A stretch of DNA of 64,000 bases from Rehmannia glutinosa. Lineage: Eukaryota > Streptophyta > Magnoliopsida > Lamiales > Orobanchaceae. Positions 48,590-56,504 of the stretch are shown in pieces. Within the stretch, counting starts at the first letter, position 1, and each line of letters opens with the position of its first letter. The position numbers and the translations under genes were made by a program. Location of the stretch: the NCBI GenBank assembly GCA_016081115.2, contig JABTTQ020002551.1, positions 1 to 64,000 on the forward strand. The letters are read 5' to 3'. The notes beneath the pieces were generated by a model that was given only the letters and a program-made list of their open reading frames with translations, had not been told where the DNA came from and ran no database searches.

Positions 48590-49400
48590 GGTTTTTTAGG
48601 AAGAACGAGTCCTTAGCCATGTGGTTGGGCTTTCCACAATTGTGACAATTTCCGTAAATGGCTTTTTGTTTACGTGCTTCTTTCCTTGTAGTTGTTGTTA
48701 TTGTCACGTTTTCTTTTTTCTTTCATTACTAGAACCGCCATGTTCTAGCAAATTCGCCTTTGCATCAAAGACCCTTTTCAAACCTTGAATCTAATTTGCG
48801 ATTGCCTTCCTCAATTCGTAAACGCATAATTAGATCTTCAAGATTTATTTCTTTTAAACTTGTGCTTCAAATAATTTTTGAAGTCTTTCCATCCAGGTGG
48901 CAACTTTTCAATCATGCACGCCATTTGAAAGCTTCATCCAGTGCATTCTTCCGCACGAATATCGTGCATAATTAATCGCAATTCTTGAGCTTGTTCCATG
49001 ACAGTTCTAGAATCCACCATTTTGAAATCTAGAAACCGCCAACCACGAACTTCTTGGAACCAGGCGTCCTCTCGATTCGGTACTTCTTTTCCAAAGAATC
49101 CCGAGCTCTTTGGAAGATTTCACTTCACTATACACATTGTATAGCGAGTCGACCGATCCATTTAGGGCGTAGTTGCGCACGGAAGTCACCCTGGCCCCAA
49201 GCATCAAAAAAGACGTTTTTCATTGTTGGTTTCATTTTCTTCCACCACCTGGTGGATCCTCCTTCGGAACTTAGCGAGGCTCAACAGAGTCGATAAAAAC
49301 ATCTTGGATTGCCATCTTTTGAAATCGGCACGAGAAAATTTTTCGGGCTTCGCCAGCAGCAGGAGCAAAGAGGAACATTCATCCTTGAAGTAGACGCCAT
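48590..49400 (-). pseudogene. Copia C gag remnant
   Basis: ATG at 49400-49398 starts MASTSRMN. After a frameshift, AKPEKFS and FKRWQSKMF near 49340-49300 mark the copia capsid start, and VDSRTVMEQAQELRLIMHDI follows near 49010-48960. The zinc knuckle CHNCGKPNHMAKD at about 48650-48610 is complete except that serine replaces the last cysteine. Several stops and frameshifts intervene. Confidence 0.8.
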
Positions 49401-49433
49401 TGTTTACGAAACAAAAATTTGTTTATCTTGCGT

Positions 49434-50457
49434 TGTTGAAATTTCTGGTGTTTTATTTCTCGTAAATGGATTACAAGGAATCGTAACAAACTATCTATTA
49501 CGAGAGAATGTAAATTTGCGAGAAAAGCCGAGGCGAGTTAACACTCTATCCGCAAGATAAACACGCCCCGTATAAGTCTTGACGGAACATACGTGTTATC
49601 CCCAAAGATACTGTGAGTTTCGTCCTTGTAATAGCAAAGATGCAAATTACAAGGCACCTTTCGAATCGAAATGTGCAAAACGAGTACACTATGCAAGTAC
49701 AAGAAAGAAATGAGTATAAAGTGTGTAATCGAACAACAACAATGCTCCTATTTATAGGACTTCCAACCAGGTCTTGGGGTCTCTTTCTTTGCAGGCGGAA
49801 CTCCGAGGATAATGGGTTGTAACCTCCGAGTAGTGGGCACTCCTTCAATGACCACTATGTTTGAACTTCAATTCCAAGATTGGTGAGTGGTGCTATTCCA
49901 TTATAAAAGTTGCGATTCAAACTTTTAAGTTGCAACTTTATTTGTTTTTATTCTCCAAAAATAAAAAACAAATGTTTTCTGTAAAAACTAGGCCCATCCA
50001 GTCGGGACACGGGACACGGGCACGGGCACGGGACACGGGCATGGGCTCGGGCTCGGGCTCGGCCCGGCCCACCCCACGGCCCGGCCCGGGCGGGCGGGCT
50101 TGTGGTGTGGCGTGTGGCCTTGCCCACCACACCTCACATGTGTATAGTTATTTCATCTTGCACACTCTTATACACCCACTTACTTATATATTGAATAAAA
50201 TTAATATTTTATTCCCATGTGGGATGGTGTCTTTTCACCTTCCCATCATCCATTATCCCATTTCAAAGTAACTATTTTGTGAATTTTATTTTTCACTCAC
50301 CACTAAATGGTTTTGAGAAGTTAAATATACCACACTCATCTACTCGAAACGTAGAATTTTATTTTAATATTTAATTCCTCCAAAATTAAATAATTAGTCA
50401 CTAAAAAATTGGTCAAAGTTAGGTATCAACCATTACTTCTCAAACTAATTTCCAACA
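49434..50457 (-). repeat. 5' LTR of copia C
   Basis: Matches 43965-44984 over its full length, with small indels concentrated in the GC-rich tract and at CG/CHG positions. The TSD copy GTTTA follows at 50458-50462. Confidence 0.92.
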
Positions 50458-50462
50458 GTTTA

Positions 50463-50492
50463 TTCAACCCTTCTAAACCTTACGCTCACACC
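50463..50492 (+). repeat. 3' LTR of copia B, tail fragment
   Basis: TTCAACCCTTCTAAACCTTACG and onward matches the end of the 5' LTR (29719 on). It lies between the copia C duplication and the Cassandra element. The last three LTR bases (ACA) appear at 51706-51708 beyond Cassandra. Confidence 0.8.
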
Positions 50493-50831
50493 TCTTGGGA
50501 TTTGGTCCAAGATACGCCTACAATGGGCTTTAAAAAGAGGCGTGAGGCGCGGCCCGCGATTCGAACTCGTGAGCGCTCGGATTGCATAGTTATAGGATAG
50601 CTTAAAGGATATGATTTGGACTACCTATACCAACGGATACATCTTCTTTTCTCGGTGCCCATTACATAGAAACTTTGAGTTTAAGCATGCTTGACCGGAG
50701 TAGACATGGGATGGGTGACTCCTTGGGAAGCTTTCCGGGGTTCGCATGAGTGAGGACAAAGCGCGCTAGAAAAGACTCGTATTGGTTTGTGGGGACATTC
50801 GTCAATCCGAGTAGCGGCCGGAGGTCCAACA
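50493..50831 (+). repeat. Cassandra 5' LTR
   Basis: Aligns with 51367-51705 at equal length. Contains GTTTAAGCATGCTTGACCGG and GATGGGTGACTCCTTGGGAA, matching 5S rRNA internal promoter regions with mutations. Confidence 0.88.
50620..50740 (+). other. 5S rRNA-like domain in the Cassandra 5' LTR
   Basis: Box A-like GTTTAAGCATGCTTG at about 50679-50693 and box C-like GATGGGTGACTCCTTGGG at about 50710-50727 keep 5S spacing and order. These boxes drive RNA polymerase III on real 5S genes. The 5' part of the 5S homology is poorly conserved, so this is not a functional rRNA gene. Confidence 0.82.
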
Positions 50832-51366
50832 ATCGGTATCGAGCGGTCACGAGTTCGAATTCCCTTCAAGCACGCTACGATGAGGTTGCGGGAGCGGTGG
50901 AACGAGATCTTTGGCCTTGTGGGAGGTAAACGGACCAATAAGCAAGCGCAGGTTGCGGATGGCCGGAATCGAGGTAAAACAGACTAGAACTGAATCAAGG
51001 TGTAGTTCTTTGGGTGGACCAGAATCAAGGTTAGGTGGCTAGGTGGCGGAAACAGATCGAACTCGAGGTGTAGGTTCTTTGGGTGGACCAGAATCGAAGT
51101 GTAGGTTGCCGGGTGGCGGAACTCGGGAAAACAGATCGAACGAAGGTGTAGGTTGTTGGGTGGACAGAATGAAGGGTAGGTTGCCAGGTGGCGGCGGAGG
51201 TAAACATCTTTGGAACCGAAGGTGTAGGTTCTTGGGTGGCGGGAGGCGAGATGTTCGCGTGATGTTGGCGTGACGCGACGCTGAAGAAGTTGGCGTTAGG
51301 CGGGGAAGTTTGGCGGACGGAGGTTGCCAAGATCGAGCTGACAAGATGGCAAAGTCGGAGGGGGAT
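50832..51366 (+). other. Cassandra internal region with primer site, repeats and polypurine tract
   Basis: CGGTATCGAGC at 50834-50844 is a degenerate tRNA-Met primer site. The middle contains several diverged copies of a unit built on GGTGTAGGTT.TTGGGTGG and CAGGTGGCGGA (about 50990-51245). AGTCGGAGGGGGAT at 51353-51366 is the polypurine tract. Short ORFs over the repeats are not credible proteins. Confidence 0.75.
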
Positions 51367-51705
51367 TGTTGGGATTTGGTCCATCATCCCGCTGCAATGG
51401 GCTTTAAAAGAGGCGCGAGGTGCGGCACGCGATTCGAACTCGTGAGTATTTGCTGGATTGCATAGTTAAAGGATAACTTAAAGGATATGATTTGGACTAC
51501 CTATACCAACAGATGCATATTCTTTTCTCGTGCCCATTACATATAAACTCGAGGTTAAGCGTGCTTGGCTTGGAGTAGACGTGGAATGGGTGACCCCCTG
51601 GGAAGCTTTCCAGGCTGCGCGTGAGTGAGGACAAAACGCGCTAGAAAAGACTCGTGTTGGTTTGTGGGGACAGTCGTCAATCCGAGTAGCGCTGGAGGTC
51701 CAACA
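51367..51705 (+). repeat. Cassandra 3' LTR
   Basis: Starts TGTTGGGATTTGGTCC after the polypurine tract and ends GGAGGTCCAACA. The 5S homology is better kept here than in the first copy. Confidence 0.9.
51500..51615 (+). other. 5S rRNA-like domain in the Cassandra 3' LTR
   Basis: GAGGTTAAGCGTGCTTGG at 51551-51568 and AATGGGTGACCCCCTGGGAA at about 51585-51604 correspond to the A-box and C-box parts of plant 5S rRNA. Confidence 0.87.
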
Positions 51706-51708
51706 ACA

Positions 51709-52162
51709 ATGTATTCTTGGGAAATAATCTGATTTCATGGAGTTCAAGAAACAACCTATAGTCTCAAGATCTAGTAAAGCTGAATATAGAAGCTTAGCCT
51801 TGGTTACTTGTGATATCTTGTGGATTCAATCCTTACTCAGTGAACTAAAGTTTTCTTTGGCTAGAAAAGCAGTTGTTTGGATGGATAATCTTGGGGCTAT
51901 GTCTCTAGCAGGCAATCCAGTACATCATGCTAGAACTAAGCATTTGGAAATCGATTTGCACTTCATCAGGGACAAAGTAGCTGATAATTTGATTGGTGTT
52001 CAGTATGTACCTTCCTTGGATCAAATTGGTGATATTTTGACCAAACCTCTCACAGGCCAATTCTTCACTCGGCTTCGAAATAAATTAAAAGTTTTCCCTC
52101 AAGCCTCCTTCGAATTGAGGGGGAATGAAAGCAAACAAGACCTTGTTGAATCAGCTGGATGA
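51709..52162 (+). pseudogene. Copia A pol, second part (end of RNase H)
   Basis: Resumes the RNase H frame left at 28193. FLGNNLISWSSRKQPIVSRS and SKAEYRSLALVTCDILWIQS are followed by WMDNLGAMSLAGNPVHHART, KHLEIDLHFIRDKV and QIGDILTKPLT, then a stop at 52160-52162. These are the catalytic and C-terminal motifs of copia RNase H. The piece is uninterrupted, unlike the first part. Confidence 0.92.
52112..52125 (+). other. Polypurine tract of copia A
   Basis: GAATTGAGGGGGAA directly before the 3' LTR start TGAAAGC, inside the end of the pol frame. Confidence 0.8.
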
Positions 52163-52436
52163 CATCACTGATTGCAAAGATTCCATCTTCACTGAATAGT
52201 ATAGGATTATTAGCTCATTATTAGTAATGATTAGTTGGTTACAAGATGATAGCTTAGATGATGACATTTGTATGGCTTGGATTGCTTTTATGTACTATAA
52301 GGTTGTACTGTTACATTGAATCATCCAATGAAATATACATTTTGCACCAAAAATTATTCTTAGTATTCGCTCTGTCATCCTTTGTACCTCTGCTGCATTC
52401 ATTCTTTTAGCAATGGAATGGAATGTGATTTTTGCA
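52126..52436 (+). repeat. 3' LTR of copia A
   Basis: Closely matches 23886-24198. Starts TGAAAGCAAACAAG and ends TTTTTGCA. Confidence 0.9.
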
Positions 52437-52981
52437 TCCTGGATTATTCACACCTTTTGTAGATTTTTGGTAACTTATATTATTCCACTTGGTTCTAAGC
52501 TTCAATTTTTTTTTTCAATTATTCAATTAGCATATTGTGCTACAACCTTTTAGACTTTTAGACCTTTATTATATATATGTGTAATATTCCATCCACTCGT
52601 AATTTTCACATGTTTGGAAAGTGCAAAGTTGGAAGAAACATAAAAGGACAACACTAATACTGGAAGTCTATTCTAAAATTTTCATTTTCCCTCAGACTAA
52701 CTTTATGTCATCATACTCATAAAAAAGGTTTCCAATTTTAATGAATAAGCCACAATATTAGCCGTGCAACCAAGAAAATGCACGGAATAAAAATCGTGCT
52801 ATATAGAAAAAAAAAATAATTTAAAGGAATTAGCAAGATTAAAACCTACTCTGCGACATGTTAAATTTTGAAGAGAGAAGAAGGAAGAAGAAAAATATAT
52901 GTGGTTCAGTCTTTTGGCCTACATTCATGGACAAAATGGCCAAAGGTATAACACTTTCATTTCTCTCTTACTTTTAGAGTT
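52437..52981. other. AT-rich DNA without recognised features
   Basis: No ORF, element boundary or RNA gene was recognised between copia A and the hAT element. Confidence 0.6.
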
Positions 52982-52989
52982 ACAATATC

Positions 52990-53617
52990 TAGGGATGGCA
53001 ATGGGACGGGTCAAAACCCGCCCCGCATGGGGCGGGTCTAGACCCGAATAAACGGGTCTAGGGGCGGGTCTCGGGTCCAAGGTTACAAAACCCGCCCGGG
53101 TCCAGGGCGGGTCCCGGGTCCAATAGGACCCGCCCCAGACCCACCACGCATGTTAATTTTTATTAAATTTTTAAATATCTATTAAAATATTTTTGCATTG
53201 TTTATTTTAAAATTTGAGTGTTATATGTTTAAAAATATTAGTTGAGTACTAATATAATATTATTTACTTTTAAAGTTTAATTTATTAATATAATATCTTG
53301 TAATATTCTATTTTGAATGTTTATTTTAAGTATTAGTTGAGTACTATGTAGTATACCAATAGTATTTTTTTTAAAAAAAAAATCTTAATAGTAGCAAATT
53401 CTAAAAAATAGTTATAATAAGTTGCATATTTATTTATTTTTTAACCTATTGGCATTTGATTACTGTTGAAAATTTTGCAACAAATAGAAAAATATAAATT
53501 ATTATAATTTAAAAAATATATTTGGCCCCGGCAGGTTTTGAGGCGGGGCGGGACGGGTCTTGAGACGGGGCGGGACGGGTCCCGGGATTGGCCAAACCCG
53601 CCCCGTTGCCATCCCTA
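52990..53617. mobile_element. hAT-type MITE with GC-rich ends
   Basis: Begins TAGGGATGGCAATGGGACGG and ends with the complement of TAGGGATGGCAACGGGGCGG. ACAATATC flanks both sides (52982-52989 and 53618-53625), a perfect 8-bp TSD. The ends are G/C-rich (GGGCGGGT-type repeats) around an AT core. Noncoding. Confidence 0.92.
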
Positions 53618-53628
53618 ACAATATCACC

Positions 53629-53629
<1 letters not shown>

Positions 53630-53669
<40 letters not shown>
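53630..53669. repeat. (TA)n(TG)n microsatellite
   Basis: About nine TA units followed by about eleven TG units next to the hAT MITE. Confidence 0.95.
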
Positions 53670-54257
53670 AAGAGATATGAGTGAAATAAATATACAAAGA
53701 AAGAAACCATTACATGAATGTAAAGAGATCGTCCATATCAATTTACATTAAAATTAAATATTATGCTATCTCAACAAATCAATTCAAAATTGGTTTTGGT
53801 TCATTATAATTCTCAACAAACATTTTGGTGTCTGTGAGCTTAATGATGAAACCCCGAACTTTTTAAAAGAATATAACTAATTTTTTTAATATTATATTTA
53901 TTTTTCTGAAAATAACATGACATAAATGTTATTTAAAATGTCACTACCAAGTAGTGAAGTATCATATATCCAATATGCTTCTAAGAAAGTCTAAAATACA
54001 ATAAAAACAATGATTACTGACTACATCTATTTTGTCACTAACATAATATCTGTACTTCCGATAATCTATTGCATCTATTCAGAGCATCTAAATCACCCGT
54101 TAAACATGACTATATGCACCAAATTAAACTATTAATTCAAAAGGTTGTTCTTCTTTTGTAAGCTAAGCTCGTTTGTTTTTTTAATAATCCAAAATTTAAT
54201 TCAAATTTTTTTTGAGGAAAAATTTAATTCAAATTTTGATGATTCATTTCTCAGATA
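53670..54257. other. AT-rich DNA upstream of the pectinesterase-like exon
   Basis: No coding sequence seen. This would include any promoter of the pectinesterase-like sequence. No convincing TATA box could be placed. Confidence 0.45.
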
Positions 54258-54936
54258 TGAATGTACCATCCACTTCTGCTACTGCTTCACGTTTGGTATC
54301 AAACGATACCAATGATTCTTGTGTTGACATCAAAGATGTCGAGTTCCAATCAACCGCACCACCAACACATGTTCCTACATCGCCATCTATTCAATCATCC
54401 ATACAACCACATTTTCCAAGCCCTATTCGATCGTCCACACCACCATCCATTCCAGAAACACCATTTCAATTAAGAGGATCAAGAGACATTATTGGATGCT
54501 TTGATATTTAAAACACTGATTTTGTTAATGTCGGCGCTCTAATAGTTTTACCCTCTTCTGAAAATACTGTGCGACGCCGAATTAACTGGCGGAGAGTTAT
54601 AAAAGTTCTATTGTATTCCATAATTATTATCCTAGGTCTATTAGGTATATTGTATTTTATACCAAGAGAGCCAAAAAAAATATCGAGTCGAAGTTAACAT
54701 CATTGTTTCTAACGATGGAAAATCCAATTTTACAATGATATCTGAAGCAGTGGAAGCTTGCCCGACTTACAGCCCATACAGAGAGTGTATCTTTATTGGG
54801 GCAGGGGAATACCATGAAATGGTAAAGATTGGTCATGAAAAAACCGATCTCGTTCTGACGGGAGAAGGGATTGAGAGGACTACAATATCCTCAAATCTTA
54901 GCATACATGACTCTATCACGCCACAAGCAACATTAT
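54258..54936 (+). pseudogene. Pectinesterase (pectin methylesterase)-like first exon, broken
   Basis: ATG at 54258 opens a Ser/Pro/Thr-rich leader (FPSPIRSSTPPSIPETPFQL). A TAA interrupts it at about 54509-54511. The same frame then encodes a hydrophobic membrane anchor, RVIKVLLYSIIIILGLLGIL (about 54590-54655). A frameshift at the A-run near 54675 leads to IIVSNDGKSNFTMISEAVEA, RECIFIGAGEYHEMVKIG and LVLTGEGIERTTISSN. This is the start of the pectinesterase beta-helix, where VVAKDGSG.F.TI.EAV is usual. A GT donor at 54937 fits a first-exon end. Pectinesterases de-esterify cell-wall pectin. The catalytic Asp residues lie in later exons, which were not found. Confidence 0.6.
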
Positions 54937-55030
54937 GTAAGCATTTATTTTTGCAGTTGAGTTGAATATCTTTAAATGTTAATAAAAGAATCCCAAATAT
55001 TTTAAAAACCAATATGTAGTTTGTATATCA

Positions 55031-55534
55031 TCAGGACCTAGGCCATGTAGAATGTATCGTAAGATCTTTTCTAGATGTCAAGTTTACAACCACTGATTCA
55101 TACTCAGGACCTAGGCCATGTAGAATGTAAATCATCAAATCATCATCATCTATTGATTTCCCCGCAGCTTGTATATCATCAGCAATCGATTGCACTTTCA
55201 AAATGTATTCCAAGATTGACAAATCATCTTTCCTCAGAGTTTGCAGCAATGATTTTAAATGCATGATACGAGCTTGAGAATTTGTTCGAAAAAGTTTTTC
55301 AAAAACGCTCCAAATTTCATTGGAGGTAGAGCACCGATTCACATATCCTAATATGCTTTCAGAGACATAATTTAATATCCAGCTGTATAGAAACTTATCT
55401 TTGCAAATCCATATGACATATTCAGGATTGCGTACTTGAATGTCACAAGTTTCATCTAAAATCCATTGTGCTGGCGCTGGAGCAGTACCAAGCAAGAGAT
55501 CGTCAAAGCCATGTGCTGTGGTTGTGGCTAACAC
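55031..55534 (-). pseudogene. Copia gag fragment
   Basis: One open frame starting MLATTTAHGFDDLLLG contains PEYVIWICKDKFLYSWILNY, NEIWSVFEKLFRTNSQARIM and LKSLLQTLRKDDLSILEYIL. YILHGLGPEYESVV follows. These are typical UBN2-type copia capsid motifs. It ends abruptly at a duplicated 24-bp segment (55034-55057 repeats at 55107-55130), so the last residues are duplication-derived. There is no zinc knuckle because the rest is missing. Confidence 0.85.
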
Positions 55535-55642
55535 TTGTGATCTTCAGAAATTATAGTTAGATCGATCGAGTCTAATGGTAAGAGTGTTGAAGGTTGGAAG
55601 AATAAGCTGCGCCATTGAAGTGCATTACAGAACACGCTAGCT

Positions 55643-55653
55643 AGCTGATACCA
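55643..55653 (-). other. Primer-binding site of the copia fragment
   Basis: Minus-strand TGGTATCAGCT immediately after the LTR end, matching the initiator tRNA-Met complement for nine bases. Confidence 0.75.
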
Positions 55654-55807
55654 TGTTAAAAATGTAGAGAAAATGAAAATATAAAAGAAATTTTATTGAT
55701 CATGAATCTAAAAATGAAATTACAGAGGCTGGGGTCCTGCATTTATAACAGAAGAAACCGCCGTGTAACTAACTCAACCGCCAGTTAGTTGCTTCTTCCA
55801 ATAATAA
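55654..55807 (-). repeat. Shortened second LTR of the copia fragment
   Basis: Matches 55810-56056 but lacks about 57 bp in the middle (including the TATA context) and the outer U3 end. Confidence 0.82.
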
Positions 55808-55809
55808 CA

Positions 55810-56056
55810 TGTTAAAAGTGTAGAGAAAATGAAAATATAAAAGAGGATGTTATTGATCATGAATCTAAAAATGAAATTACAGAGGCTAGGGTCCTGTATT
55901 TATACAAAAGAGTAGCTTGAAATCTAAGCTAGATTGTAACAGAATTGTAACTGATTTTTAACAGAAGAAACCACCGTGTAACTAACTTAACCGCCAGTTA
56001 GTTGCTTCTTCCAATACATTCCAATAAGTGCAAAGCAGATTACAATTTTCTCAACA
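55810..56056 (-). repeat. Full LTR of the copia fragment (247 bp)
   Basis: TG...CA ends on the minus strand. A TGTATAAATACA TATA box is at about 55894-55905. Confidence 0.82.
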
Positions 56057-56175
56057 TATGTACCGCCATACAACGTGTATTCCACTGAATTATTTCAGGG
56101 ATTTAAGATTAACTTTGTGTCAATTGTGCTTGTTGTACGTCCATCAAAGAAATAGGAAATTATGAATTTTAAAAA
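56057..56175. repeat. Dispersed direct repeat, copy 1
   Basis: Matches 58139-58260 with scattered changes, sharing GAATTATTTCA and TAACTTTGTG. The two copies flank the Mutator-like element. Confidence 0.8.
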
Positions 56176-56504
56176 AAAATCGAAAATTAGTTTCTTGGTA
56201 AAATCTTTTTTTTTTTTTTAATCTTTATGCTGGGTTATGAGAATTCTTGATTGTGTAATCCTATCAATTGACTTCCCGTAATACGAAAATTCCACTTTTT
56301 GTAATTTTTGTGCCTTGTAAAGGGTCTAATCTTTTCATTCTTATAATTTGTGTTATTCTATTACTAATACTCGTGATTTGTTTCGTAATTACAATGCCTG
56401 TAGTCTTTTTAGGCAGTGTAATATAGTACAATTCATTTTAGAGATTATATATAGTGAATACTTTAACTCAGATGATATCAATGATTAATACAATAATTCA
56501 AGAA

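Larger units (their letters stand above)
43965..50457 (-). mobile_element. Copia C: complete Ty1-copia element, minus strand, in the copia B 3' LTR
   Basis: Closely matching LTRs of about 1.02 kb at 43965-44984 and 49434-50457, a perfect GTTTA duplication, and gag/pol on the minus strand in normal order. Total 6493 bp. It lies inside the 3' LTR of copia B, so it is younger than B. A usual tRNA-Met primer site was not found after the 5' LTR. Confidence 0.93.
50493..51705 (+). mobile_element. Cassandra-type TRIM with 5S rRNA-like LTRs
   Basis: Two LTRs of exactly 339 bp (50493-50831 and 51367-51705) flank 535 bp of noncoding repeat-rich DNA. The termini are TGTTGGGA (TCTTGGGA in the first copy) and CCAACA. 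A tRNA-Met-like site follows the first LTR, and a GGAGGGGGA tract precedes the second. Each LTR holds a stretch clearly related to plant 5S rRNA, the defining property of Cassandra terminal-repeat retrotransposons in miniature. It has no coding capacity. It lies at the very end of the copia B 3' LTR, and no clean TSD was identified. Confidence 0.88.
28194..51708 (+). mobile_element. Copia B: SIRE/Maximus-like (Sirevirus) element inserted in copia A
   Basis: 5' LTR 28194-29765, perfect tRNA-Met primer site, gag, pol, an unusually large extra ORF, polypurine tracts, and a 3' LTR from 42444 that is interrupted by copia C and ends next to the Cassandra element. An inverted solo LTR of the same family sits in the extra ORF. 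Gag/pol motifs, long LTRs, repeated polypurine tracts and an additional ORF after pol fit Sireviruses. Without nested insertions B would be about 14 kb, long even for this group. Confidence 0.9.
23886..52436 (+). mobile_element. Copia A: outermost Ty1-copia element of the nested cluster
   Basis: Closely matching LTRs of about 313 bp at 23886-24198 and 52126-52436 bracket gag, protease, integrase, RT and RNase H remnants. The RNase H frame stops at 28193 and resumes at 51714 with matching protein sequence. The 23.5 kb between is later insertions (copia B, a solo LTR, copia C and a Cassandra TRIM). Without them A would be about 5 kb, a normal copia length. No clean TSD was found at its outer ends. 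Confidence 0.9.
55025..56056 (-). mobile_element. 5' fragment of a short-LTR copia element with tandem LTRs
   Basis: On the minus strand: an LTR (56056-55810) starting TGTTGAGAAAATTG and ending TTTTAACA, a second shortened LTR (55807-55654), a tRNA-Met primer site, then gag up to about 55031, where the element is truncated. No pol is present. It lies downstream of the pectinesterase-like exon, possibly within its former intron. Confidence 0.8.

Noticed and set aside
50926..51387. Threonine/proline/serine-rich and arginine/glycine-rich open frames in the Cassandra interior
   Set aside because: They cover a GC-rich minisatellite with both strands open, typical of repeat-derived frames. TRIMs do not encode proteins.
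50620..51615. Functional 5S rRNA genes
   Set aside because: Only the internal promoter part is well matched, and the copies lie within paired LTRs. This is the Cassandra 5S-like domain.
23881..52441. TSD for copia A (TTCTT versus TCCTG)
   Set aside because: Only two or three of five bases agree, so no duplication is claimed.
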